Shown: in pieces, positions 19,474-32,200 of the stretch
Numbering within the stretch: position 1 is the first letter of the stretch
Layout of the letters: every line of letters starts with the position of its first letter
Source of the DNA: Panaeolus papilionaceus
Taxonomy: Eukaryota > Basidiomycota > Agaricomycetes > Agaricales
Assembly: GCA_015501605.1 (NCBI GenBank)
Contig: JADNRZ010000017.1
Span: forward strand, 992,001-1,056,000
DNA: 64,000 bases
Reading direction: 5' to 3'
Notes under the pieces: model-generated
Seen by the model: the letters and a program-made list of their open reading frames with translations, nothing else
The model's database searches: none
Told to the model about the DNA's origin: nothing
Made by a program: the position numbers and the translations under genes

Positions 19474-21708
19474 CTAGAACTGCAGCTTTTGCAGCTCGTC
19501 GTGGATGGAGAAACCGAGTCGTCGTTGTGTTTTAGGTGCCTTCCTACCACCCGTTTGTCTAAAAATCACGAAAGTGAACATTAGACACAGACAAGATGAT
19601 AGAAAAAGAAAAAAGTAGACTTACTCTTGCTCTTGACACACAAAACTCTCAGGAGCACCCTCCCAATCATCCAACACATACTTGCTGAAATCATTCATAG
19701 CCTCATCGTCGCCCTCACCATAAAGATCCCTTGCCAACTGTGTATGGCTAACACCAGCATATGTCGTCGGACACCTAGGGTTGACCAATATCCTCACGGG
19801 CCTAAACACGCTGTTCGGGATGGACAACTTCGAAAGCTCAGGAGGAGGCGGCACGTCTTCCCCTCCATCCTCAACAGGCATCGCGTCGTAATCTGACCCC
19901 ACATTGGCGTCAGGATCGAGTTTAGGATTCGAGTTTTTGCGCAGAGCTGCTGCATCGTCTTTCACCTCTTCCACCCCATGTGCAATCTTGACTGCATCAT
20001 CGTCCGCTCCTGCAGGTTCCCCGTCGGGATTATTGCCCTTCTGGTCACCTTTCGCCGCCATAGGCTGAGCCTGTGGTTCAGGCTCAGGGGCACGCGCATT
20101 CAGCATAAAAGGATCAAACGACGCAACCTCCTCAACCGCACGCCTAAACCAACTCCTCCTCGCATCCATATTCCTGCCCGAACCACCCTTGTCCACCTCC
20201 TCCATCGCATCACGCGCACTGCGTACCCATAAGTCCCTGCAAAACCACGCCTGCGAGCTGTCCAAGCACGGTGCGTCGGGGTCCGCAGTGCGCACTCCTT
20301 CGGCTCGGCTGATGTTTTGGAAATCCATGCCAGCGCGGTAGGCAATGCCCCGGTAGTAGGACTGTGAGGGGTCGACGACGTGTGTGCCGCTCTCGCAGCA
20401 GAAGACTTGGAAGGGCAGGTGTTGGGTGTAGCGCAGGGCGCCTTGATGGTCGCGAGGGGGGACAGCGTCTGGTTTGGATGATGATTTGGATTGACGGAAT
20501 TGGTCGCCTTCGATGTCGCGTGTACGCCATCTGGATGATTAATTAAAGCCGGGTGTGACAGGTTGGAGTAAACAAGAGGATAGGAAAAAGAGAGGTGTAA
20601 TCAGCAATAATTCATAATCATAGAATAGAGAAAGAAATATAAAAAGAAAAGTAGGCTTTACCTGTCGGAAAACATGAAGAATCCATGGTGTTCAGACCAA
20701 TCCATTCCACAAACCATCGCAGCTTCATTCATAAAGCTGATTTTGATAGTCTCCAAAATATCATTTGGACACGTAAAACCCTTCAACCAAACCACCCTCG
20801 AAAACTTGATATTCCTCCTCGACAACAGCTCGTGCAAAGGCACCAGAGCGAGATTCCGCATATAAGCCTCCTCGAGGGGGTAATACGCAGCCGACGGGTC
20901 CTCTGTCATACCTGGCACCCTGCGTATCCTAAACGGAACGCCCAAGAGCGTCAACACCGCCTCGCACAAGTCTATCAGCGTCTCTGTCGAGTCTGTCGAG
21001 TCGTAGTCGAGCATAGACACAAAGAGGTTATTCGTGCCGAGCCGTTTGGCCATTTGCACAATGACGGCGAGCTGGTCGACGAGGAAGTGGTCTGCCGAGT
21101 GAATGACGATGGCAATGTAGTAGAGGTGGTCTTCTCGGATGAGGTCGTCATAGGCGTGTTCACGTTTGTTCTGACCGAAAGGACGGGTGAGTGTCGGGCA
21201 CATTTGTGCGACCCAGCCGTTTAGAGAGAGCAGTTGGTCAATGGCGCCAAGTACATGCTGGGCATCCATAGCTGATGTCTCTTTATTCACAATACTGTAG
21301 GTAAGAAGAGGAGTAAGTATGTTTGTTTGAAGGATAGGAATACAATACAATATAATGACATGCAATGTGTACGTTCATACCCCTCTCTGGGTCGAAAAAA
21401 GAACTGAGGACTTACTATGGAAGTTGGAATCTCTCCCAGTAATCGCGTACGCCATTGCGAATTAAGCCAGTAAACATATCAGGCCTCTCATCTCTACCCA
21501 TACGAGCTTGCAAGAAGGGGTGTCGCTGGACATTGAGTGACTTGTCGGGGCGTGTTGCTCGTTCGATGAAGTTGTGGGATTGAATTTGTTGGTTCTGGGA
21601 TTTTCGTCTTGTTGATTGCGGAGAGGAGAAGAGAAGCTTGATGAATAAACCACAGACTATGAAGAAAAAAAGTTGAGAAAGAAAACGACGACGGACATAC
21701 AGTACCAT
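19474..21708 (-). CDS. GT69 alpha-1,3-mannosyltransferase, CAP59/CMT1 family
   Basis: Type II membrane glycosyltransferase of the CAP59/CMT1 family (GT69), named after Cryptococcus genes for capsule and glycan synthesis. Expected in the Golgi. Four exons: 21416-21708, 20662-21294, 19625-20530 and 19474-19558; 638 aa. Residues about 9-29 form a signal anchor (LSQLFFFIVCGLFIKLLF) after a basic start (MVLYVRRR). The catalytic region includes YYIAIVIHSADHFL, LFVSMLDYDSTDSTETL, the family hallmark VVWLKGFTCPNDILETI, and MDWSEHHGFFMFSDRWRTRD, then FCCESGTHVVDP. A Pro/Glu/Asp-rich low-complexity insert occupies part of the third exon (from about 20090 down to 19840). The short last exon encodes KTQRRLGFSIHDELQKLQF. 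Without the final splice the frame stops after CQEQE; the GTAAGT donor supports the splice. Confidence 0.92.
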
Positions 21709-22062
21709 CCTGTCTCGTCGTGTTGGTGGTGGTGGAAAGAACTCAATAATTCCTCAAATGGTAATTTTAGACCGTCATTGCCGTTATGACTGTCAAAAAT
21801 TCAGACTAAACACTTCGATGAATGTAACTACCATGCATGGTAGATATAAACTATTCAAGAGTTTTACAGAGCTTGGGTTTATATCGTTGACATTAATTAC
21901 GCGACGCAGTGTTGATATTGATTTCACCGCTATGAGAGAGCATGTGTGTACATCGGTGATATTCACGACCCGGAGAGATCATTCGGCACAAATATAGGAG
22001 TATGTCTGAGAGCAGATAAAATTGTATATTGTGTGTTGATTGAATGTCTAGATAGCTGTGGT
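21709..22062. other. Intergenic
   Basis: Promoter of the GT69 gene and 3' region of the carbamoyltransferase gene, both on minus. No coding frame supported. Confidence 0.6.
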
Positions 22063-23382
22063 TTACTTTGACTCCACGGCTTGTTCCTTCTGGACTTTTT
22101 CATAGACTTCCTTAGCACCGGGAGTATCAAGAGTCCATCGTCCGAAGAGTGAACTGTAAAGTGGATGTTAGGCCAAAGATAAGTAAAATATAAGAAACAA
22201 TACGGACTCGAAGGCTGCCATGATAGTCCATTTACGATTGTCAGCTTCAGGGAAAACGAGGGATCGAGGGCCATAGAAGACCTGGGACGTCTCGTCAGAT
22301 ACAATCACCACACCCGTCAAAAACAAACACTCACCTCATCGTCGACCTCATCTGGCTTCCTGGGCAGGCAGTGAAGGAATGTCCAGTCGGGATTAGCACC
22401 ACCTTCCTTGCATAGTTGTTCCGTGACCTGGTAGCCCTTGAAAGCCTGTAGACGTTCAGCCTTTTCAGCTTCCTGGCCCATAGAAATCCTGTAGCACATT
22501 TAGAAATTGTGATAGACCAGCGAACATGTTCACATACCATGTATCCGTAACGACAACATCAGCACCCTGGACGGCCTCCTTGGGATCCTCACCCCACCAA
22601 ATGCCTTTATCACATCCAAGCTCCTCAACGCGCTTCCACACAGCTTCAGGAGCACGGTACTGAGGTGGGCTAGCCACGCGCAATTTATGTCCGAGTCGAG
22701 GGTACGTAACCAGCATGTCATGAAGCACGTTGGCGGAGTCGCCGACATACGCAACGGTAAGGGGAGGAAGCTCGCTGAGCTGGCCCTCTTTCTTGGTCTT
22801 GTCGAATCGGTGAGCATTTTCGTGCAGTGTCAACAAATCAGCGAGAATCTGTGTTGGATGCCAGTATGAAGACAGAGCATTCAGAACGGGCACAGGCGAG
22901 TGTTCTGCGAGTTCCTACAACAACATGCGCACGACAACAAATAAGCATCCGTCGCTATAAATAACTTGTATATGGACATGGTTTCAACCTACCTCAATCT
23001 CAGAGTGTTCTCCCACTCGTGCAAATATCCCCTGACACATCCCACCGATAACTCTAGCTGAATCGCGGACATTCTCGTTGACACCAAGCTGGATATCCTC
23101 CTTGCCAAGGAACAACGCCTTTCCGCCTAACAGTTCCGCGCTCGTTTCAGCAGCGAGCCGGGTTCGGGTGCTGCGTTTCGAGAAAAGCAGCGCAATGGTC
23201 TTGCAGAATAGTGACTGGGGAGGCAGACGCAAGTTCTTTTTCTTCGCCCCAGGGACACTAGGCATAAGCCATGGTTCTGATCGACGCTTCAGGTAGTATG
23301 AGTGCGCGACGAGTTTGCGGATTTGGGGTGCGGTCAGGTCGGCGAGAGTCATGAGATGGGGCACTTTGCTGGGAAGTGACAT
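22063..23382 (-). CDS. Ornithine carbamoyltransferase
   Basis: Joins carbamoyl phosphate to ornithine to make citrulline in arginine synthesis. Five exons: 22993-23382, 22538-22914, 22335-22488, 22208-22281 and 22063-22153; 361 aa, normal for the family. Key motifs: SKRSTRTR (carbamoyl-phosphate loop), [63 protein letters not shown] and [12 protein letters not shown], whose Cys binds ornithine. It ends [16 protein letters not shown] plus a charged tail. The fourth exon uses a GTCCGT donor, which gives the expected FDSLFG. The N-terminus, [19 protein letters not shown], starts right at the catalytic domain with no obvious mitochondrial presequence. The enzyme could therefore be cytosolic, as in budding yeast, or an upstream exon was missed. 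Confidence 0.95.
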
Positions 23383-26300
23383 TTTTGTTATATTTTCTTG
23401 ATTTTCGACCTTTTATATGAGTACTTCAAGGAGGATGTCAAGGGGTTGGTACAGGTGTTTAGGGAAGACAACTAACTTTAAAGCGACGAACCTTTAACCA
23501 CGCTCGAGTCACCTCGTTCAAAATTATTGACCCTGAGTCACGTGTGTGAATCTCAAGCCCCTTTTTCGGGTATTGCTTCCCCACAAAGTACGTTCAATGC
23601 CCTCGAAACCTGTTCGAATGCCCATGACCGTAGTAGGTTCTTCTCATAGTCAGTTGTGGGGTCAGCTGGAGGCGGGAATCGTACTTCACATTCTCCATCT
23701 TGCTTCGTAAGTTCCTTGAGATCCGAACGAACGCCATCGTGAAAACTTCGAGCATTGTAAAGAGCCATTTGCCTTCCTGAAGGATGAGAAGCGTCGCTTG
23801 CTGCAATCACTTACTCCAATCCCCCAGGCTCCGTAGCCATGAAGTTAGCTCAAGTGCCAACTGGGCCCATTCCCTCTCAGACTGAGGATATTAATACATC
23901 ATCATATAACTAGTATTGATCGGGGACAAAAGACTGACGCTGGTGGAAATGACTATCGTATGTGTCTTGCCTTTCGTGCTCATATTGACCTACCTTGGAA
24001 TCCCTTGCAGAAGTAGCACCAACGTCATATTACGACATTACTAGTTCTCGCCTGATATCATCTCCTACCTATCATGATCTCCAGCGCTCGCAGTGAGTAT
24101 GATGCACGAGCACCCATCGACGCTTTCTTGGGAGGAATTACTACGCAGAATGCCTAAAACACCATATCCCATATCTCTATTCTTGACCCTATAGCCGTCG
24201 AATGTCATTCCACAAAGACTTTCGCCCGATACACGTCGGCGCTTGCTCGAGCCCCGTTTGTCGATCACAAGCAACTCTGGCTAGGACAGTTGCCGCACAG
24301 GACATACAACGCCCAGCCAAGCACAAAAAACTAATTAAGACAATTTTTAATGATTGAACAAGTCAATATTACTTGTAAGCACCTCTCGAGTTATCATGAA
24401 GTTGACGATCACTCCACTTCCTCAACGATGACGGTGATTTGCACATCGACATCTTTTCAACAACAAACTATTATTCAACAAGACATCATAGCATTGCTTT
24501 CACCATACTCCATTAATATGACATGCCAGCATTGAGCACCTATCTTCCCAGACATCCCAACATTGCCATCAGCACCGCCCTTGTGCTCTTCTTAATGTTT
24601 TATGTACATCACATCAGCGAAACTGAGCGCAATACTAAGCGGCGACACTATCTATCTACCGCCGGATCCAAGGAATAAGGTCGACATATGTATTCTTTGC
24701 GAAGCTCTTTGCCGCTTGCACTTCATTATTGCATCCTGATAAGCGCACGATGTCCTGATGACGTCAACACCCGCAAGGCGATAAAACACAAACTCGTGCA
24801 CCAGCGCTCGAACGACTAAACCGTACCTCCCATCACGCTCAAAGCTGACAGCCGCATCAGCGAAGGTCTTCGCGGGGTTAAGGCCCGCCGTCGTTCGATG
24901 TCATCGGAAAGTCTATCAAGAAATGATAAGTAAATCTTTATCAACCGCGAATGATATCAGATTGAGAGTCACACAAGAGTCAAGACTCGAAACAACCATT
25001 CTTCGGCCTCGCAGAGCTGGCCCTCCCATAGAACTCACTTACCGTACCACTCCCGACACCGTCCATCGACAATGATAACCACTCTTAGACTCTCGAACTA
25101 GTGTATCGGCGACTGTTCCACAACTCGCCAGAACTTTAATAAAACACCAACCATCTAAGAAGTGTTCGTAGAAAGACCAGCATGGTAAACTACCATATCG
25201 TCGGGGTATTAAACTCAGCGTTATTATACCGTGACTGACAACTGATCGAGGCTTATATCCATCATTAAAACTGATACTCCAACGGTGCTTTACCTCGCCG
25301 TGATGGAAAGTAAAGATTGCGGGTATGATACGGCCAGGATGCTCATCAGAGACCTCCAAAGTAAACCCAAGCGGTCTCGATAGACTGCGTATGTTAACCG
25401 GGAGACTCAGAGGATCTCAAAGCGTAATGGCATGTGGCGAGTTTGCGTCGTGTATACCCCCTGAACAAGTTGCGCCCTGACTTAAATTAACGTCGACCAT
25501 GGCTCCCACAATCATGCACACCGCATCGTAGCCAATGTCGAACCACGAGCGCAACCTTTCTAGACCTTTCTGCGCTCGAACGGGCGGTCTCTTCATGTAA
25601 AACACATGCTTAATCTTTCTGTTGAATCATTTGCACTACACAACACCCATTTTCCATGCATACCCTACATACCCCTTTACATCCGCCCTCTTAATTGGGA
25701 GCATGGTTTAGAAGATAAGCAGAGAATTTCTAAATATGTGTTCGATAGATCATAGAAGTTGGAACCACTATCCATGCATGAGGTATGGCAGCACTGTTCC
25801 TGCCCAGTCGTCTAGGGAGCTATAAGCTCGACAAGGTTCATGGAACCAATCGTTGGTGGCCCGTATCACCGTTCAAAGTCAGTCTCAGTCTGTCAGCGGC
25901 GCTTTACTTCACTTCACTCTGCAGCTCCATCCCAGAGACCAGACCTCAGTCATTGACATCAGCTATAAAATGCATCAGGGACTACTAGAGTCATCCTTCC
26001 AGAAACGACCAATTCAAAATCTCCCACGGACCCACTCAGCACCTTCCATATCCATCCCTCCTTCCAAATCCAGACATCATCATTCAAAACGCATCACGCA
26101 TCAAAAAAAAAGGGTTCAGGGATCGCACCGAAGATTCCGAATCTCCGCGCGTGTGAATCCGTGTGATAGCAAACTACAACCACCGACGATAGCCGAGAGA
26201 ATGAAGGGTTCGAATAGGTTCGAATTGATGAAAATTGATGAGTGCGGGGAGCCTTGCTGGGCTTGGAAGGGCTTGGAACGAAGTCGAGGACTTCCTTTGC

Positions 26301-27339
26301 GAGTAAATGTCCTTGCGCATTGTTACCCGCCCATCGCAGACCCCAACGAGCCCTAAGGTCAAGTCGAAGGTTCTCAAGAATGGCCGCCAATACGGGCTGC
26401 TGCTGCCTGAAGTGGTAAGAGGTATGGAAAGAATCACGGTCACCAAAAGCGCTACAACAACCATATGAACTGAGCGAGACGGCGCGAGGCGGGTTGTCAA
26501 AGATGGATAGGTAGGATACAGGGTATGCATGGGTGGGATGAATAGGCAAGACAGACAGGCAGACAAACTATGCTTTGGTATTACGCTAGGAAAATTCAAG
26601 GTTATGAAGAAATAAAAATGTAATGTGTAATCCCTACAAAATTGAACAAAACAAACATTGTATCTACCAAAAGAACAGCTTTAAAGAAACAACAGAAACA
26701 ACACAGCGACGTTGAAGAGGGAGTGTAGGTGTAAGGGTAAAAATAGAACTTGAAAGGTTGTGTTACAGATACACGAACACACATTTATTGCACAATTGTG
26801 CACGGGCTGCGAGAGAACTAGGAAGAGAGGAGGGGTGCAGCTCGTGATAAATCATTTGGGGGTAAGGTAGCGAATTGGGGTGGGGAAGCAAAAGATAGAT
26901 CTTGGGTTTTCAAATCCGAAATTCGGATGCGGGGGTGGGGATATAGGTCTAGAAAAATATATATTATGGTACAACAGTGGGGGCGTTGGAAGGCCTGTAG
27001 TTGATGTTGAGGGGACGGCGGAGAGGCTGTTCATCGTGGTGCTGAAGCTCGATGTAGTTTGCTGAAAGCGCGGGCATTCTTCATCATATAAGGGCTTTAT
27101 GACAGTCGCAACCCAAGTCTTTCGAGACAGGGAAGAGTCAGTCCGTAGTGGCGTTGCGTCGAAAAACACCAGCACTAAGGCGATCAACAAGGGCAGATGA
27201 AAGGAAATTAAACCAACATCCTCGCCAAAATCAACAAGAAATCCTTCAAAAAAGATCAACAAAAGAAACAGTAGAAATGTCAATGTTTGTTTTTCCTTTT
27301 CCCTCCTACCGCGGGGGGGTAGAAGGGATATACATTTTT
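23383..27339. other. Gene-poor stretch, apart from one probable relic
   Basis: Apart from the relic at about 23553-24035, no gene is supported. Frames on minus at 26094-27283 look Ser/Pro/Phe-rich and overlap each other in different frames, as expected of non-coding pyrimidine-rich sequence. Nothing with repeat ends was seen. Confidence 0.45.
23553..24035 (-). pseudogene. Possible relic of a P-loop protein gene
   Basis: On minus, TLVLLLQGIP, an in-frame TAG, and then TKGKTHTIVIST looks like a decayed Walker A region (compare GxPGxGKT in superfamily 1 helicases). Farther on, an exon-like piece SEREWAQLALELTSWLRSL can be joined to KDGVRSDL-like sequence (GVRSDLKELTKQ) ending SRALNVLCGEAIPEKGA. 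The joins need a 38-nt intron and ignore one stop, and there is no start codon context. It could be a broken gene or chance. I do not assign a function. Confidence 0.22.
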
Positions 27340-29278
27340 TTATCTTGTCCAGTCTCGAGAATACGTCTCGACCCTCACACCTACATCATCGCCATCACCA
27401 TCGCCATCACCATCGCCGTCCCTGTCTACTGTTCTCAGCTCATTCAGGTCAAACTGCTGGTGCGACGCGTCAGTGTGTACGACGCCCGTGTCGATGTTCC
27501 CAGTCATATTGTTCTTCGTGATGGTGTGCTGTCTCGTTAACTCCATACTGTCGTATGCTCGATGGGACCGTTGCGCTGATATCACAAGAATGACTCGATT
27601 GCAGAATATCGAGTGGAAGACACGTTGTGGACTGTGTGATTGTGCATGAGAGAATGGCGGAAAAACATGTGAGAAAGAGGGCGAGGCGCGGTCAGCACAT
27701 CATTGACAACGCAGCGAGGCGGAGAATGTGAGAAGGGATAGAATGGAAGCTCACACTGCGAGATAGTTCTTGTAGAGGGGTTGCTGGAGAGGTAATGTAA
27801 GCGTTAGCGTAGATAATTATAGAAATGTAATTAATGACACGTACTGTTGATATTAGAGGGACAATCATATTGGTGATGGTGATGGCTGATAGTTATAGTT
27901 AGAACAGAGTTAATTAGCGTTCGGGCGCCAGAAAAAAGCGAGCTAGAACATACCGAGCAAGTAGAAATAGAAAATGAGACCTGTGGATAAATAGGACGTC
28001 AATTTCCCAACGCAATCTGTATTCCGAAATTTCGTACCGTGCCGATATACATGCTTCACCCACGTTTGTGACGACGAGCGGACTGTAAATAAAATAAGCC
28101 TCCGATCTTGACTGTCGGCGAGTGAAACATACGATGGTGGATGCCTTTCATCACTGTGAGGATGCAAATGACTGTTAGGGGGAGGGAAGATGTCAAACTC
28201 TGAGAACTGATGACTAAGTTGGGTGGCCTACCTGTTTCGGAAAAGGCGAGAAGGATGAAAGTCACCCAGATCAGTTTGCTAGCTGACACCAGGCGACATC
28301 CAACCGCGCCCTCTGGAACCGGTTCGACTGAAACGATCAAAATTGAGGGCGCTGAATTCGCGGGATGGACGAGGAGACGTACATCTGAATGAGGCAATCT
28401 CGAGATATGTAATGGCGATTCCAGGACCCCACGTTAGCTGATGGATGAGAAAATTACGGGTCAGAGTGGGGGCGTTGGAGCACAGCGCATAGGACGTACT
28501 GTTGACATTGTGGCCAGAATGAAGAATATCGCTTTCTTGTGATTCCACATTGCAAAAGTACGTAGCAAGAGAATTACTGCATGGGAGAGGAATATGATGA
28601 ATAATTTCCGGACGATAACAGCAGTTGTGATACGCACACTCTGACATACACAGTCCTGTTGCAACCAGCCCTAAAAAGCGAGTCGACAGTCAGACGATGA
28701 ATGGTATGTAGATGTGAAAACGGCTTACAAGTGATGCCCTGGTAGAGCGTCTTGCATCTCTGGAGCAATGGGAACAAGGGGGGATTAGGATGATGTAGGA
28801 ACGAGGGAAGCGAATAAAGCACCTCCGGTGATACGACTCCCATTTGAGCTAAATGAGAATTAGCAAGAGGGTAGGATGGACAAGTGCGATAGGAGGACTC
28901 ACTATACAAAGCCATCAAGGTGTCGAGGAAGGGCGAATAACGGTTCAGGAAGAACAGCAATGTACCAAATCCCTTGGGCTGCATCCACATATAGTTTATC
29001 TGCGAGAGAAGCGCGTCAGGAGATGATGATAGTGGGGTGGCATAAGATACGAACCTCTTCATCGAGTGTCAACAGGTAGTCCAAAACCTTCGAAGCGACA
29101 TTTCTTAGCAAGTTGGACTCGAGAGCAAAGTAGATAAAGACACACCAGAACCGTTGCCGACGCCGTCAAAGCATTGGACCCCAGACGGAATTCTGGACTC
29201 TGTAGTTGTTGTTGTTGTTGAATGGATATTCGAGTTGATGCGAAATAAGAAAACTGGTAGACTCACGTATATGTACAT
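27340..29278 (-). CDS. DUF6533 multi-pass membrane protein, copy A
   Basis: Family of unknown function, expanded in mushroom genomes, with about seven predicted membrane helices. Sixteen exons: 29267-29278, 29146-29199, 29055-29087, 28903-28999, 28823-28848, 28729-28759, 28638-28670, 28500-28576, 28383-28437, 28232-28327, 28133-28171, 28038-28082, 27954-27980, 27845-27885, 27755-27783 and 27340-27631; 328 aa. The first exon encodes only MYIY. The hallmark start of the domain is VLDYLLTLDEEINYMW, then GTLLFFLNRYSPFLDTLMAL. Later helices: LILLLRTFAMW, KLIWVTFILLAFSETVICIL, HGLIFYFYLLAITITNMI. The family signature after the last helix is PQRVFHSIFCNRVILVIS. The cytoplasmic tail ends in an Asp-Gly repeat. 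Every junction is GT-AG and keeps phase. Function, ligand and localisation are not known; surface or endomembrane is an inference from hydrophobicity. Confidence 0.85.
27385..27419. repeat. CATCGC/CATCAC hexamer tract inside copy A
   Basis: Short tandem tract of CATCGCCATCAC units within the last exon of DUF6533 copy A. On the coding strand it encodes alternating Asp-Gly residues. Likely prone to length change by slippage in units that keep the frame. Confidence 0.75.
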
Positions 29279-32200
29279 TGGTATCCAGATAAGGTTCCTT
29301 AACGAAGTGACGGGAAGGCCGGAGGATTAGCCTTCGAAGGCGATGGAAGTAACAAGTCCACCTCTTAAGGGAAAGGGAAGAGGATGAACGTTGAGGACAG
29401 AAGAGATCCAAGATGTCGTCGAGACAGGAAGCCACCCTACTCAAACGGCATACAAATGACAACGGAGTTGGTGGCTTAGGGAAGAGGATAAAAAGGTCCC
29501 AAGAAATCCTCAGATTTGGATTTCTCGTCCGAAATCAGCTGGACCCTGCATAGGTACACATGACTATGCGACTCTTGCCAATTCGTCTCCAACCAGAGTT
29601 TGTACATCAAACATTCCTTTGCTCCATTTATTAAAGGGGCTTTTTTGAAAATTTAAAGAGTATTTTCCTCCTTTTCAGATGATAAAAGATCGGTCAGTCC
29701 AGTAATTATAATCTGTAATAAATATAGTCAGTGTACAAGTAGATGGACGTCGTGGTAAAGAGAGCATTCAAGCATTCGGTCCCTTTTTAGTGACTTTTGA
29801 TAGGCGGATTGATCCATTTTCAGATTTATTTTTGATCCCAAATTTACATTAAATTTAGTAAATTCATCCATAATCTATACTCAAGATACTAATTCTCCAC
29901 ATAATCTTTCAAATGGTCTTCATTGACGCCCTATAAACCATATCCAACGGAATACTCATTTTACAAAGGCCTACATATCCATCAAATCTCAACCTGGATT
30001 CCGTTGCATTGTTCCCTGTTTGTGGCGGGATTGCCTCCGAGCCATCTCCATATTTGCCTTAATGCATCAATTGTAGCCTGGGAAGCAAATTGGACTCCAT
30101 TCGCTCACCCCCAACTCAGATCGCATCAACCCGCTTCTGCCCTGCCCTGTTGATCACCGTCCATAGAAGTGAAAGGTCACCGAAAACATTGTCATCCACT
30201 GAAGAGTAGTGTATGAATGTCTATGTTTAATCATATGACCCACATACAGCGCCTAGGTCCTCTCGACTCGATTGCAAACGTTGCTGCAATTTCATATTGG
30301 CAGCCATTAGAGCTTATTAGAGCCACTTCTTTCTACCTCCGGCATATAATTTCAATAAATTGACAATTTCTCTCATTTAGAGAGCTGTCGCCACACTTCG
30401 TAAGTAAATTGTGACCTGATTGCAGCCCCACCAACAGGCGCTGAAATTTCAACACTTACACAAAGGCAATCACCGAATGAATGCCAGCATCAAACCTCAC
30501 TAGACTCAAAACAATCACGCTTTGTTCAGTCATTCACGTCTTTGGAATCGTTGAGATATCGCCTTGGCTATATACGATAGGTGTGCCTACTCACTACACT
30601 TTTGACACTGCCAACGGCTATTCAGTTGTCCAACATTCATGCACGGAAATGGTAAGGCTCGAACATAATCTTTTCAGCAACGATCATGCATATCAAGGTT
30701 GTTTATAGAAAACATACCCAGCGAGTGATAAAAATGTAAGTCCTAGCTACGAGTCATACTACCGCTTCGAGGACTGGGAGGGGCGGCCACTCGTACGTGT
30801 AAATACATTTGACGACTAGCCTGTGGAGCGCGTCACCTGGGTCCTGCTCGAAATTCGGAGACGATGTCTTTGCCACAACGGAGCTGCTCAGTCGCTTCAA
30901 ATCCGTTGTTCTGAATGTATTCATTTTCAATTGTTCCCGTCGTCAGTATGATTACAACTCTTTATTGATACTCCCCTTGTTCTGTATGTCAGCAACGAGC
31001 GGCGGGATGGCCGTGCAACACACAGTCATAAAGAATCGCGTAGCCCCTATTGCAATTTCTGATGTTCGACAATCAAATCATCCGGAAATTTCCCCAATAA
31101 TAAATATAGGCATCGTCAACAAGACAGACAAATCAGGTCGAAATCATATCCTCAGCATGTCTTTGAGCATTACGTTACCCATACCCGCCACCCAACAAAC
31201 ACCCTTCCCGAGCGCAAACAAGCTGTCCAAATGGCACGAAACCTACCAAAAACGGAACAAACCGAATCCCTTTGCTGGATTCCTCTGGCCTCTGACTTTC
31301 TCATCGGATTCCATCCATCCCCGTACACCCCATAATAAAAATCCGGAACACGCACCACTTCAATGACAGTTTCTGTGATTATCTCGTAAGGTCGAAAGAA
31401 CCTCGAGGTCCATCATTCTGATAGACAAAAAATACCCAGTTAGACTCTCCAAGGGGACTTGATATGATAAGAGGGTGACAAGATCCATTCATTTGCGAAG
31501 AGTGCCTCTGACAGATCCCTGCCCCGGTGACTTGAATAGACGCCAACGACTCCAAACCAGGCCCGGATGGTGTGTAACTTATGGATCCCGTTCAGAATTT
31601 GATGCATCGGAGCCGCAGGTACATACATTCGTTTAGAAACCGTTCTCCCAAAGTCCAGACTCCCACTCTTACCGTTCATTGTTCGTCATGTCGGCAGTAA
31701 GATTAATTTCAGGATAGTTTGTGCTGCATTAAGTTGACTGCATCGACATACTGCAAGTTCTACTGCAGATCGTGCAATGACACGACCTTAGTGGGTTTGA
31801 TTGCCAGAAACTAATGCAGCTATGGTGAGCTCATTTTATCACACCCTTGGAGCATCAAACTCGAACTGCGCTTGTCTAATGTAGCCCTGACACTCTTGCC
31901 TACTCCTAAGCCAGTATTCAAGTCATTCAGGTGATCCTGATGGCAAGGAGCTACGCAACTACGGAAGGCGCAGCCAACCTTCGAAAGACGAGAGAGACGT
32001 ACGCGTCTTAATCCCGAACTTGAAGAATGACCTAAGTACGAGATTCTCAGTGTTAAATTATGCGTCGGGAGTCGGCCAGTGTAAAAATCTAGACATGTCC
32101 AGAATATTAAGGGACTTCCAAGAAATTTTATCGACAGGCTTGTTCGGCATTAACAGAGAGAGAGAGAAAAAAGACTGTCAAACACTTTCCACAGCTGTTT

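Noticed and set aside
26094..27283. Ser/Pro/Phe-rich minus frames next to DUF6533 copy A
   Set aside because: They overlap in different phases and follow the stop of copy A, so they are likely 3' or intergenic sequence.
30809..31366. 185-codon plus-strand frame between DUF6533 copies
   Set aside because: No resemblance to any family and low-information composition; no start context or splice sites supporting a gene.
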